A DNA stretch of 11,148 nucleotides from Clostridia bacterium (GTDB lineage: Bacteria; Bacillota_A; Clostridia; Oscillospirales; CAG-272): contig JAFUQY010000125.1 in assembly GCA_017472105.1 (NCBI GenBank), positions 1 to 11,148 on the forward strand, read 5' to 3'. This document shows positions 1 through 7,976 of the stretch, one piece after another (within the stretch, counting starts at the first letter, position 1; every line of letters starts with the position of its first letter). Below the pieces are notes generated by a model. That model did no database searches. It was not told where the DNA came from and worked only from the letters and a program-made list of their open reading frames with translations. The position numbers were made by a program, and so were the translations under genes.

Positions 1-1113
1 ACGCAGCTTTTCGACGAGACACGTGAACCGTGCATCCCCGCGGACGGAGTCAAATCCGGGAGATCCGGTCAGATTGTCGATGTAGCCGTCCTTGTTCTGG
101 TGATAGCAGAAGCCTTCGGTCTGTTCATCTATGTCCGTGCCGTCCGCGCAGATATAGCGGTCAAATTTCCCTTCGTTCATGCGGCGGACACAGCGGATTC
201 CGCGGAACATTGCGGGACAGCCCATGTCAAGCGGCACGTTGTCCGGAAGCTGAATGACCCGCACGGCTTCGTCCACGGCACCGGTCAGCTCATCCCAGCC
301 TTCGTCATCCCTGCCGAGCAGAAAGAGGGACTCAGCCAGATCGAGCCGGAAATACGTGTGCCAGCTCAGCCAGCCGTCGGGAATTGTTCCGTCACCGAAA
401 AACTCAATCTGCTTCATGCAGAACCGGTACCACTCCTCCGCCTCGGCAGGATCGCAGAGATGCGGCGTGAGAAGCCGACGTTCCATAAGGTGGAACATGA
501 TGGAGAGATTGTTGCGGCCGTTCAGATTTTTGCTCTTTTCCGTGTTTCCCGTGCGGCGCGCGTACTTCTCCTGCATTTCGTAGTAGTGACTGCCGTAGTA
601 TTGCGGAAGCATGGACACCCACTTCTCAAATTCCTCCCCTTCCGCGGCTTCGCACATATTCCAGACTGTGATGTCACGGATGAGACAGTCAGTGCATTCG
701 TCGATGACACGCTGACTGAGCCGCCGCAGAAGTTCCATGTATTCCGGCTTTTTATAGGAGCGCGTGTTCATAATCATGATGCAGAGGTCGTTGATGATGG
801 GAAATTCATTGGGATATTTCCGGTGGTAGGCGAGGCAGTGGTCAAGATTTTTCAGGCCGTCGTATTCCCTCAGTCCCTGATAGTACCGCCTCATGTCTTC
901 CTCAAAAGAGATTTTGTCATTCCCGATCAGCTCGTCCACGGTGATGCCGAAGTAGTTCGCGATCGACGGCAGAAGCTCGATGTCGGGATATCCGCCGTGC
1001 TCCCAGTTGGAAACGGACTGCGGAGATACGCCGAGGGCAGTGGCGAGCTCCTCCTGCGTCATGTTCCGCGCGCGGCGGTATTTGAGAATGGCGGTGTCAA
1101 TGTTCAGTTTCAT
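1..1113 (-). CDS. XRE-family transcriptional regulator with long C-terminal domain (3' end cut by window edge)
   Basis: The minus strand is open from the ATG at 1113-1111 to base 1, giving 371 codons without a stop. Residues 1-66 form a helix-turn-helix domain of the XRE/Cro type: TQEELATALGVS is the helix-turn core and SPQSVSNWEHG the recognition helix, followed by PDIELLPSIANYFG, a common extension in Clostridia. The remaining 300 residues are rich in Trp, Tyr and charged helices and look like a TPR-type sensor region, although no repeat is clean. The last visible residues (RFTCLVEKLR) look like the natural end of such proteins, so probably only a few codons are missing. A GAGGA ribosome site lies 6 nt before the ATG (1120-1124), and a promoter is at 1161-1189. 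It is divergent from recQ and related to the regulator at 9892-10896. The ligand and targets are unknown. The plus-strand reading frame over the same stretch is a shadow. Confidence 0.88.
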   Translation of the reverse strand, partial: MKLNIDTAILKYRRARNMTQEELATALGVSPQSVSNWEHGGYPDIELLPSIANYFGITVDELIGNDKISFEEDMRRYYQGLREYDGLKNLDHCLAYHRKYPNEFPIINDLCIMIMNTRSYKKPEYMELLRRLSQRVIDECTDCLIRDITVWNMCEAAEGEEFEKWVSMLPQYYGSHYYEMQEKYARRTGNTEKSKNLNGRNNLSIMFHLMERRLLTPHLCDPAEAEEWYRFCMKQIEFFGDGTIPDGWLSWHTYFRLDLAESLFLLGRDDEGWDELTGAVDEAVRVIQLPDNVPLDMGCPAMFRGIRCVRRMNEGKFDRYICADGTDIDEQTEGFCYHQNKDGYIDNLTGSPGFDSVRGDARFTCLVEKLR

Positions 1114-1140
1114 GATGATTCCTCACTTCAATGGATTCAC

Positions 1141-1150
1141 GGTGCGCACC
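1141..1150. promoter_or_regulatory. 10-bp palindrome downstream of the XRE promoter, candidate operator
   Basis: GGTGCGCACC is a perfect 10-bp palindrome. It lies a few bases downstream of the predicted transcription start of the left XRE gene (about 1154, minus strand). XRE regulators often bind short palindromes at their own promoters, so self-regulation is plausible. That role is inferred from position alone. A GC-rich 10-mer palindrome can also occur by chance. Confidence 0.35.
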
Positions 1151-1160
1151 CTGTGACTGT

Positions 1161-1189
1161 ATGATACCACAGGACGGATGCAAAGTCAA
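1161..1189 (-). promoter_or_regulatory. Sigma-A promoter of the left XRE regulator
   Basis: On the minus strand, TTGACT (1189-1184) and TATCAT (1166-1161) are separated by exactly 17 bp, each matching the consensus at 5 of 6 positions. TG at the extended -10 position strengthens it. The predicted start is near 1154, which gives a leader of about 40 nt. Confidence 0.75.
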
Positions 1190-1298
1190 TCGCCGCGTTT
1201 TTGAAGTAAATTCCAGTACCGTTGGAGTTGTTCCAATATGACTTGAGCGGGAATAAGGGCGGATTTTGCCGACACACATGCACAATTGTTCGGAATTC

Positions 1299-1327
1299 TT
1301 GACATTACACGGCGGATGCGGTATAAT
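1299..1327 (+). promoter_or_regulatory. Perfect-consensus sigma-A promoter of the recQ operon
   Basis: TTGACA (1299-1304) and TATAAT (1322-1327) are separated by 17 bp, a full consensus match. Transcription should start near 1334, leaving a leader of about 28 nt before the TTG start of recQ. The -35 box lies 110 bp from the -35 of the divergent XRE gene. The stretch between holds only weak inverted repeats: TTGGA/TCCAA at 1223-1237 and ACAATTGT at 1282-1289. Confidence 0.85.
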
Positions 1328-1361
1328 AAACCATAAGAATGAAAGAAAACAGGATTGAATT

Positions 1362-3200
1362 TTGGATAAATTTACAGTTTTACAGGAATATTTCGGTCAC
1401 GAGGAGTTCCGGCGCGGGCAGGGTGAGATCATCGACGCACTCACCGGCGGACGGGATGTCCTTGCGATCATGCCCACGGGAGGCGGCAAGTCGATCTGCT
1501 ACCAGATTCCCGCGCTGATGGCGGACGGGGTTACGTTTGTGATCTCGCCGCTCATCTCGCTGATGAAGGACCAGGTGCAGGCGCTGATCCAGAACGGTGT
1601 GAGAGCGGCTTACATCAACTCCTCCCTCACGGCGAATCAGTATTACAAGGTCCTCGACAACATGCGCGCGGGCGTGTACAAAATCATCTACATCGCACCC
1701 GAGCGGCTGGAGTCGGACGGATTTCTCCAGTGCTGCTGGGAGATGAACATTTCTCTCATCGCCATCGACGAAGCGCACTGCGTGTCCGGCTGGGGTCAGG
1801 ATTTCCGTCCGGCATATCTCGGGATTTCCCGGTTCATTAACAATCTGCCGCGCCGTCCCGTTGTGGGTGCATTCACGGCGACTGCAACCGAGCGGGTGAA
1901 GAACGACATCGCGGAGCTGCTGGCACTGGATGACCCGTTTGAAGTCACCACGGGATTTGACCGCCCGAATCTGAACTTCGAAGTCATTCCGACAACGAAG
2001 AGCGGCAAAACAGGCGAGCTTTTGCGGCTGATGCGCGAACGGTTCCGGGACAAATGCGGCATCGTCTACTGCGGCACACGCGCGCTCGTGGATGAAGTGG
2101 CACTCCTGCTCAGATCAAACGGGTATGCGTCCCGTGCGTATCATGCCGGAATGGACGACAGCGAACGCCACGCCGCGCAGGACGATTTCATCTACGACCG
2201 GTGCACCGTGATGGTTGCGACCAATGCGTTCGGGATGGGGATTGACAAGTCGAATGTGTCGTTCGTGATTCACTACAACATGCCGAAGGATGTTGAGAGC
2301 TACTATCAGGAAGCCGGACGTGCCGGACGAGACGGATCCGCAGCGGACTGCGTGCTTCTGTGGAGTGACTCCGATATCGTGCTGAACCGGTTTCTGATTG
2401 AAAAAGGAGAAGCCGCGCCGGGAATTTCACCCGATGTGCAGGAACAGCTGAAACGGATCGAAATGGACCGCCTCGGCAAAATGGCGGATTACTGCCGGAC
2501 GCTCGGGTGCCTCAGAGCCTATCTTCTGCGCTATTTCGGTGAGGAGACAGCGGAGGAAAACTGCGGAAACTGCTCCAACTGCACGGGGGATTTCGAAACG
2601 AAGGACATCACCGTGGATGCGCAGAAAATCCTCTCCTGCATCGCGCGCACGAACAATACATACGGTGCATCGACGATTGCCGCAGTTCTTCGCGGAACAA
2701 TGAACGAGCAGATCGAGAAGCACAACCTCGACGCGCTGTCCACCTACGGCATCATGAAGGGCGAAACGGACAAGTACATCCGTCAGGTCATCGGGGAGCT
2801 GAGAATGCAGGGGTATCTCTCAGTCGACGAAAGCACAATCTACCGCATTCCCGCACTGACGCCGAAGGCACGGGATCTTCTCACCGGCGGCGCGCATGTG
2901 TTCATGAAGGTTCAGCAGACTGCCGAAAAGATCGCGGCAAAATCACGGCTGAAGAAGAATGTAAAAGACGATACCGTCGTCAACGGCGGACTGCTGGAAC
3001 AGCTCAAGGCGGAGCGGAGCCGGTTTGCACGTGCACTCGCGGTTCCTGCGTACGTGGTATTCACCGACGCCGCGCTGTACGATATGTGCCGCGTGATGCC
3101 GAAGACGATCGACGAGCTTCTGACCGTGTCCGGCGTGGGCAAGGTGAAGGCAGAAAAATACGGCGAGAGCTTTCTGGAAATTATACGCAAATTCGGATAA
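1362..3200 (+). CDS. recQ: RecQ family ATP-dependent DNA helicase
   Basis: This is a superfamily 2, 3'-5' DNA helicase that unwinds forks and recombination intermediates during repair. The order of domains matches bacterial RecQ at its usual length (612 aa). Motif 0 spans residues 11-24; Walker A is PTGGGKS (38-44); motif II is DEAH (136-139) followed by the aromatic-rich loop CVSGWGQDFRP; motif III is TATAT (172-176); motif VI is QEAGRAGRDG (316-325). The zinc cysteines are C383, C401, C404 and C407. A winged-helix RQC region follows, then a C-terminal HRDC domain (about 544-611). The start is TTG: an in-frame TGA lies at 1356-1358 and no ATG or GTG falls between it and the first conserved residues. 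An AGGA site at 1351-1354 is well spaced. It is the first gene of a five-gene run, 29 nt before the next gene, and its neighbours are not repair genes. Identification of the family is secure. Confidence 0.97.
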   Translation: MDKFTVLQEYFGHEEFRRGQGEIIDALTGGRDVLAIMPTGGGKSICYQIPALMADGVTFVISPLISLMKDQVQALIQNGVRAAYINSSLTANQYYKVLDNMRAGVYKIIYIAPERLESDGFLQCCWEMNISLIAIDEAHCVSGWGQDFRPAYLGISRFINNLPRRPVVGAFTATATERVKNDIAELLALDDPFEVTTGFDRPNLNFEVIPTTKSGKTGELLRLMRERFRDKCGIVYCGTRALVDEVALLLRSNGYASRAYHAGMDDSERHAAQDDFIYDRCTVMVATNAFGMGIDKSNVSFVIHYNMPKDVESYYQEAGRAGRDGSAADCVLLWSDSDIVLNRFLIEKGEAAPGISPDVQEQLKRIEMDRLGKMADYCRTLGCLRAYLLRYFGEETAEENCGNCSNCTGDFETKDITVDAQKILSCIARTNNTYGASTIAAVLRGTMNEQIEKHNLDALSTYGIMKGETDKYIRQVIGELRMQGYLSVDESTIYRIPALTPKARDLLTGGAHVFMKVQQTAEKIAAKSRLKKNVKDDTVVNGGLLEQLKAERSRFARALAVPAYVVFTDAALYDMCRVMPKTIDELLTVSGVGKVKAEKYGESFLEIIRKFG

Positions 3201-3229
3201 GATCATATTCTTCCCGCAGGAGGTAAATT

Positions 3230-4642
3230 ATGGAATACATTACCTACGAAATGTTCGGCGCGGCAGGGGACGGCAAAACCAACGACATGCCCGCCATCAT
3301 GAAAACACATGAAGAAGCGAACCGGCTGAACCTTCCCGTGAAATCCGCGCCGGGTGCGTGCTATTTCATCGAAAACCGTGCGGCGACGGCGGTTGTGAAG
3401 ACCTCGGTTGACTGGACGGGATCGAAATTCATCATCGACGACCGGGAGCTGGACGACATCAAAAAGCCGATTTTCTCGGTGGTGTCCTGTCTTGAACCCG
3501 TGAAGCTGGAGCTGACTTCGCTGAAAGCCGGACAGGAACGGATTGAAAATCCCACGGGACTGGAGCTGTACGTGCAGGTGAAGAACGACAATCACCGCGA
3601 CTACATCCGCAAAGGCCCGAATCAGAACAGCGGCACCTCCCGTCAGGACTGCTTTGTTGTACGCCCGGACGGCACGCTGACCTCCCCGGTTTCCTTCGAT
3701 TTTGACGAAATCACGTCCGTGTACGCAATGCCGATGGACGAACCGCTGAACATCCGCGGCGGTGAATTCACGACAATTGCGAACATCGCGGAGTCGAGAT
3801 ACACCTATCACGCGCGGAATATTGCAGTCAGCCGCTCGAACGTTGAAGTGGATTCGGTGAAGCACTACGTCACCGGCGAGGAAGACCACGGCGCACCGTA
3901 CTCGGGATTCCTGTCCGTTACCGGATGCGCGCATACCTGGATTCACGACTGTGTTTTCACGGCACACAAAACCTACTGGACGATCGGCTCGGCGGACAAA
4001 CCCGTTCCCATGGGATCGTACGACATCAACTGCGGCAATGCGGCGGATATCCGGTTCGAGCGGTGCACCCAGACCACGGACATCATGGACCGCGCTTACT
4101 GGGGACTGATCGGCTCGAATTTCTGCCGCGACATGGTGCTCGAGGATTGTGTGTTCTCTCGGTTCGATGCGCATATGGGTGTGGCAAACTGCACCATCCG
4201 TCGCTGCAAACTCGGTCACCAGTGCCTCAACGCCATCGGATTCGGAACGTTCGTCATCGAAGATACGGAAGCGTGCGGCTATGCGTTCGTGAATCTGCGC
4301 GACGACTACGGCTGTACATGGAAGGGCGACATGGTAATCAAAAACTGCACATGGAATCCGCTCGGCGCAAACCGGCATGTCTTCAACGCGCACAATGACG
4401 GCACCCACGATTTCGGATACCCCTGCTATCTCCCGCAGAATGTGACAATCGACGGCCTGCATGTCACCGGCGGATGCGAAACCCTCGCGGTTTTCAACGA
4501 CTGGCGCGGCAATCCCGACGGGGAAGTGAAGTACCCGATGGTCAAGCCGAAGCAGGTCAGCGTGAAGAATATCACCGGCGCGGATGCCGTGGTTCTGTGC
4601 ACGGACGCGGAGCTTCTGAAGGATACGGAATATATTAAATAA
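3230..4642 (+). CDS. Right-handed beta-helix protein, pectate-lyase-like fold, cytoplasmic
   Basis: The 470-residue product opens with FGAAGDGKTND (residues 9-19), the entry motif of pectate-lyase-superfamily beta-helix proteins such as phage tailspike, polygalacturonase and epimerase-like folds. From about 185 to 460 it runs as short strands with regularly spaced Cys, Asn and Val, typical of stacked helix coils (for example IRFERCT, MVLEDCVF, CTIRRCKL, MVIKNCTW, VTIDGLHV). No signal peptide or membrane segment is present. It has 18 cysteines, which suits a reducing cytoplasm. A perfect AGGAGG (3218-3223) lies 6 nt before the ATG. It sits 21 nt before the GH42 gene, so a carbohydrate substrate is likely, but I see no catalytic set clear enough to choose between lyase, hydrolase and epimerase. 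The fold assignment is good and the activity is unknown. Confidence 0.85.
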   Translation: MEYITYEMFGAAGDGKTNDMPAIMKTHEEANRLNLPVKSAPGACYFIENRAATAVVKTSVDWTGSKFIIDDRELDDIKKPIFSVVSCLEPVKLELTSLKAGQERIENPTGLELYVQVKNDNHRDYIRKGPNQNSGTSRQDCFVVRPDGTLTSPVSFDFDEITSVYAMPMDEPLNIRGGEFTTIANIAESRYTYHARNIAVSRSNVEVDSVKHYVTGEEDHGAPYSGFLSVTGCAHTWIHDCVFTAHKTYWTIGSADKPVPMGSYDINCGNAADIRFERCTQTTDIMDRAYWGLIGSNFCRDMVLEDCVFSRFDAHMGVANCTIRRCKLGHQCLNAIGFGTFVIEDTEACGYAFVNLRDDYGCTWKGDMVIKNCTWNPLGANRHVFNAHNDGTHDFGYPCYLPQNVTIDGLHVTGGCETLAVFNDWRGNPDGEVKYPMVKPKQVSVKNITGADAVVLCTDAELLKDTEYIK

Positions 4643-4663
4643 TTTACATAAGGAGAATACAAC

Positions 4664-6631
4664 ATGAAAACACCGTTTTTGGGCTGTGCGTACTATCCCG
4701 AGGACTGGGATGAGAGCCAGATCCCGTACGACATTGCGAAAATGAAGGAAGCCGGCATCACCTGTGCGAGAATCGGTGAATTTGCATGGCGCAAGATGGA
4801 ACCCGTACGCGGTCAGTACGATTTCGAGTGGCTGCACAGGGTTGTGGATGCTCTGCATGAAGCGGGAATTGCCGTTGTCATGGGCACTCCCACCGCGACT
4901 CCGCCGATCTGGCTGTCCCAGCGTTACCCGGATGTGCTCCATCTCGGCGAGAACGGTCAGCGCACAAATCACGGCGGACGGCGGCACTGCTGCTCCTCCA
5001 ACCTGCACTATCTCGAAGCCTGCGACGCGATCGTTCACGCGATGGGCAGGGAGTTCGGCTCCGATCCCGCGATCATCGGCTGGCAGCTTGACAACGAGAT
5101 TTACACCGGAAACACCGGATGCGTCTGCGAATACTGCGTGGAAAAGTACCACCGCGATCTCGAGAAGAAGTACGGCACCATCGCCGAACTGAACGCGCAG
5201 TGGAATCTGAACCTGTTCAGTCAGGCGTACGACAGCTTTGACGAAATTCCTCCGGCAGCCCATGCATGGCACAATCCGCATCTGAGATACGAGTGGTTTG
5301 CCGCTCACTACGATGCTGACATCGCGTTCATGCACCGTCAGGCGGAAATTCTCAGACGCTACACGAAGGCTCCCATCGGCACGGACATGATGCCCGTCAA
5401 CGGCATGGACTACGAAGCGATGAACGAGCCGCTCGATCTCGTCATGTTCAACCACTACAACGTGCCGTCCAATCTTTCTGACGAAATTTTCTGGTTCAAC
5501 TACCTCCGCACCCTCAAGGACAGACCGTTCTGGAACACCAAAACCGCGACGACGTGGAACGGCTCCGTGGCGATTTCCCAGCATCTCAAGCCCGAGGGAT
5601 GGTGCCGGCTCAATTCGTGGCTGCCCATCGTTCACGGCGGCGAATCCAACATGTACTGGCTGTGGCGTCAGCACTGGGCTGGTCACGAGCTGGTTCACGG
5701 CTCCGTTCTGACTCCCGAAGGACGACCCGTGCACGTGTTCGGCGAAATCCAGCAGACCTCCCGCGAATTTGACGCGGCGTCCGATTTCATCACAAACTCT
5801 GCCGTCAGCGCGGATGTGGCACTGCACTATACGTCAAAAAGCTGGCAGCTCTTCCATCAGCAGCCGATTTTCGATAAGAACGACTACTCGTGGCAGGTGC
5901 GCAGAATCCATCACGCGATCATGAAGGAAGGCGTTACCCTCGACGTCATCGGCGCGAAGAAACCGCTTGATGGCTACAAGGTTCTGTTCTCTCCCTTGCA
6001 GATGACGCTGGAAGACGACGGCATGATGGAAAAGATCGAAGCATGGGTCAAGAACGGCGGCGTATGGGTTGCAGGTCCGATGACGGATATCCGCAATTCC
6101 ATCGGCGCGCACTATACCGACCGTGCGATGGGTATGCTCGAAACCATGCTCGGCGTGCGTCAGGACTACGGCGTTCCCACCGACGGCGCATATCTCCGTG
6201 CGGCATGGAACGACGGTGAAGAGCTCGAATGCCGGAGCTGGGCGGAATGCTACACGAATCTCAGCGGCGGTGAAGCACTTGCATCCGTGACGGCAGGGCA
6301 TTCCGCACTTGTCGGCGAGACCGTTGTCGGCAGATACAAGTACGGCGCGGGCGAGGTCATCCTCTGCGGTATCTTCATGAACGACGCGGGTCTGTCCCGT
6401 CTGATTACGACCGCACTGTCCGACGCGGGTGTTGAACCCATGAAGACGAGCGGAAACGTTGACGTCGTACACCGTGCGGGTGAAAAGAACGGTCTGATTC
6501 TCTGCGAAACCGCTTTTGCCGATGCATGGGCTGAGCTTCCCGGCAAGATGAAGAACGTCATCACCGGCGAGACCGTGGACGGCAGAATCGAAATCAAGCC
6601 GTACGACGTTGTTGTGCTGGAACACGTATAA
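4664..6631 (+). CDS. Glycoside hydrolase family 42 (beta-galactosidase family) protein with altered nucleophile site
   Basis: The 655-residue product has GH42 architecture. An N-terminal TIM barrel begins GCAYYPEDWDESQIPYD (residues 7-23), with R36-x-x-E39 in the substrate pocket. The acid/base motif is GWQLDNE with N144-E145. A glutamine-amidotransferase-like trimerisation domain runs from about 380 to 590, and a small beta domain closes the protein. The zinc cluster known from GH42 is present as C109 or C110 plus C153, C155 and C158. The family usually has Glu after P-F-W-x-x to act as nucleophile; here the segment is PFWNTKT with Lys at 293 (codon AAA, 5540-5542). The protein may therefore be inactive or altered. 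There is no signal peptide. AGGAG (4651-4655) lies 8 nt before the ATG. Members normally release beta-galactosides from oligosaccharides. Family assignment is secure; activity is doubtful. Confidence 0.93.
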   Translation: MKTPFLGCAYYPEDWDESQIPYDIAKMKEAGITCARIGEFAWRKMEPVRGQYDFEWLHRVVDALHEAGIAVVMGTPTATPPIWLSQRYPDVLHLGENGQRTNHGGRRHCCSSNLHYLEACDAIVHAMGREFGSDPAIIGWQLDNEIYTGNTGCVCEYCVEKYHRDLEKKYGTIAELNAQWNLNLFSQAYDSFDEIPPAAHAWHNPHLRYEWFAAHYDADIAFMHRQAEILRRYTKAPIGTDMMPVNGMDYEAMNEPLDLVMFNHYNVPSNLSDEIFWFNYLRTLKDRPFWNTKTATTWNGSVAISQHLKPEGWCRLNSWLPIVHGGESNMYWLWRQHWAGHELVHGSVLTPEGRPVHVFGEIQQTSREFDAASDFITNSAVSADVALHYTSKSWQLFHQQPIFDKNDYSWQVRRIHHAIMKEGVTLDVIGAKKPLDGYKVLFSPLQMTLEDDGMMEKIEAWVKNGGVWVAGPMTDIRNSIGAHYTDRAMGMLETMLGVRQDYGVPTDGAYLRAAWNDGEELECRSWAECYTNLSGGEALASVTAGHSALVGETVVGRYKYGAGEVILCGIFMNDAGLSRLITTALSDAGVEPMKTSGNVDVVHRAGEKNGLILCETAFADAWAELPGKMKNVITGETVDGRIEIKPYDVVVLEHV

Positions 6632-6653
6632 ATCCATAAGATCGAGGTACACC

Positions 6654-6944
6654 ATGTATTATGAAGGACTTATCATCAGTGTACTGACATTTTTAATCAT
6701 CGGACTCTTCCATCCGATCGTCATCAGGGCGGAGTATCATTTCTCCAAAAAAATCTGGCCGCTGTTTGCCGTCGTGGGCGTGGTCTTCATCGGACTTTCG
6801 CTCATGACGGAATCCACCTTTGCGGGAACCGTGCTCGGCGTACTCGGTGCAAGCTCGCTGTGGAGCATCAAGGAGCTGTACGAGCAGGAAAACCGCGTGA
6901 AAAAAGGCTGGTTCCCGGAAAATCCCAAACGGAAGGACAAGTAA
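6654..6944 (+). CDS. DUF4491 family small membrane protein
   Basis: This encodes a 96-residue integral membrane protein. Three hydrophobic helices are visible at about 5-20, 34-51 and 55-72, followed by a charged cytoplasmic tail (SIKELYEQENRVKKGWFPEN). The signature segments FHPIVIRAEYHF and the VLGxxSLWSIKEL-to-GWFPxNP ending match the DUF4491 family as I recall it, which has about this length and no known function. The ATG at 6654 is preferred over an in-frame ATG at 6609: GAGG (6644-6647) sits 6 nt upstream, the protein then begins like its family, and the earlier start would lie inside the GH42 gene. It follows GH42 by 22 nt. Its last codons carry the ribosome site of the next gene, so the two are probably translated together. 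Confidence 0.88.
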   Translation: MYYEGLIISVLTFLIIGLFHPIVIRAEYHFSKKIWPLFAVVGVVFIGLSLMTESTFAGTVLGVLGASSLWSIKELYEQENRVKKGWFPENPKRKDK

Positions 6945-6945
6945 A

Positions 6946-7968
6946 ATGCTCTCATTTGAATGCGATTACAACACCGGCTGTCATCCGAAGGTTCTGGAGA
7001 GGCTGACCGAAACCAATCTCATGCCGATGCCCGGCTACGGAAGCGATGACTTTACCGAGTCCGCGAAACGGAAGATTCTGGAAGCCTGCGGAACACCGGA
7101 CGGGGATGTGTATTTCCTCGTCGGCGGCACCCAGACCAATGCGGTCGTGATTTCCGCGTATCTGCGGCGGTACGAGGGCGTGATTTCGGCGGATACCGGT
7201 CACATCAACGCCCACGAAGCCGGAGCCGTGGAGTTCACCGGGCATAAGGTGCTCACGCTACCGGAACACGACGGCAAAATCGACCCGGATGCGCTCGCAC
7301 AGTACCTGCGGTCATTCTACGCCGATGCCAATCACGACCACTGCGTCTTCCCGGGTATGGTGTACATCTCCCATCCGACGGAATACGGCACGCTGTACAC
7401 AAAATCCGAGCTGACCGCGATTCACGGAATCTGTGCGGAGTACGACATCCCCCTGTTCCTCGACGGCGCGCGGCTCGGCTACGGACTTGCAGGAAACCAT
7501 ACCGACGTAACGCTTCGCGACATTGCCGCATTGACGGATGTCTTCTACATCGGCGGAACGAAGGTCGGCGCACTGTGCGGAGAAGCAGTCGTCTTTCCGA
7601 AAAAAGCACCGGCGCATTTCATGACGACCGTGAAGCAGCACGGCGCACTTCTCGCAAAAGGACGACTCCTCGGCGTGCAGTTTGATGCCCTGTTCACGGA
7701 TGACTTGTACATGGAAATCAGCCGGCACGCAATCCGGATGGCGCAGAAACTCAGAGCGATGTTTAAAGAGAAGGGGTACGAATTTTTCCGCGAGTCCCCG
7801 ACAAATCAGCAGTTCATCATTCTCACAAACGAACAGATGGCGCGGCTGTCGGAAGAAGTGCGGTTCAGTTTCTGGGAAAGACTGGACGAAAACCGATCCG
7901 TTGTGCGCTTTGCCGTAAGCTGGTCGACCACGGAAGATGATCTTGACCGGCTTGCGTCTATTATTTAA
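6946..7968 (+). CDS. Threonine aldolase family PLP-dependent enzyme
   Basis: This is a fold-type I PLP enzyme of the beta-eliminating lyase / low-specificity threonine aldolase group, 340 residues, a normal length. Such enzymes cleave L-threonine or L-allo-threonine to glycine and acetaldehyde in the cytoplasm. Visible features are the phosphate-binding GGTQTN (60-65), a HEAGA segment (90-94) near the ring-stacking site, the PLP-nitrogen aspartate in LDGAR (D173, R176), and the Schiff-base lysine K206 in GGTKVGA. The ATG lies 1 nt after the stop of the DUF4491 gene, and its ribosome site AAGGA (6933-6937) is inside that gene, which points to translational coupling. The start MLSFECDYNTGCHP differs from the classical DFRSDT opening, so the true substrate could be another beta-hydroxy or beta-substituted amino acid. 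It is the last gene of the run; no terminator follows before the next promoter. Confidence 0.88.
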   Translation: MLSFECDYNTGCHPKVLERLTETNLMPMPGYGSDDFTESAKRKILEACGTPDGDVYFLVGGTQTNAVVISAYLRRYEGVISADTGHINAHEAGAVEFTGHKVLTLPEHDGKIDPDALAQYLRSFYADANHDHCVFPGMVYISHPTEYGTLYTKSELTAIHGICAEYDIPLFLDGARLGYGLAGNHTDVTLRDIAALTDVFYIGGTKVGALCGEAVVFPKKAPAHFMTTVKQHGALLAKGRLLGVQFDALFTDDLYMEISRHAIRMAQKLRAMFKEKGYEFFRESPTNQQFIILTNEQMARLSEEVRFSFWERLDENRSVVRFAVSWSTTEDDLDRLASII

Positions 7969-7976
7969 TTCTGTTA

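Noticed and set aside
100..1164. Open frame of 354 codons on the plus strand
   Set aside because: It is the shadow of the XRE regulator on the minus strand, which has a clear helix-turn-helix, promoter and ribosome site.
1223..1237. TTGGA-GTTGT-TCCAA inverted repeat between the divergent promoters, considered as an operator
   Set aside because: The arms are 5 bp and the site lies away from both promoter cores; chance occurrence is likely.
1339..1356. ATG at 1339 as an earlier start for recQ
   Set aside because: It is in a different frame from recQ. In the recQ frame a TGA at 1356-1358 blocks any earlier start, leaving TTG at 1362.
3203..5827. Open frame of 874 codons on the minus strand, antisense to the beta-helix and GH42 genes
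   Set aside because: The plus-strand genes have recognisable families, ribosome sites and starts. The antisense product is a His/Arg/Val-rich mixture without a domain, as expected opposite GC-rich coding sequence. There is no ribosome site or promoter of note.
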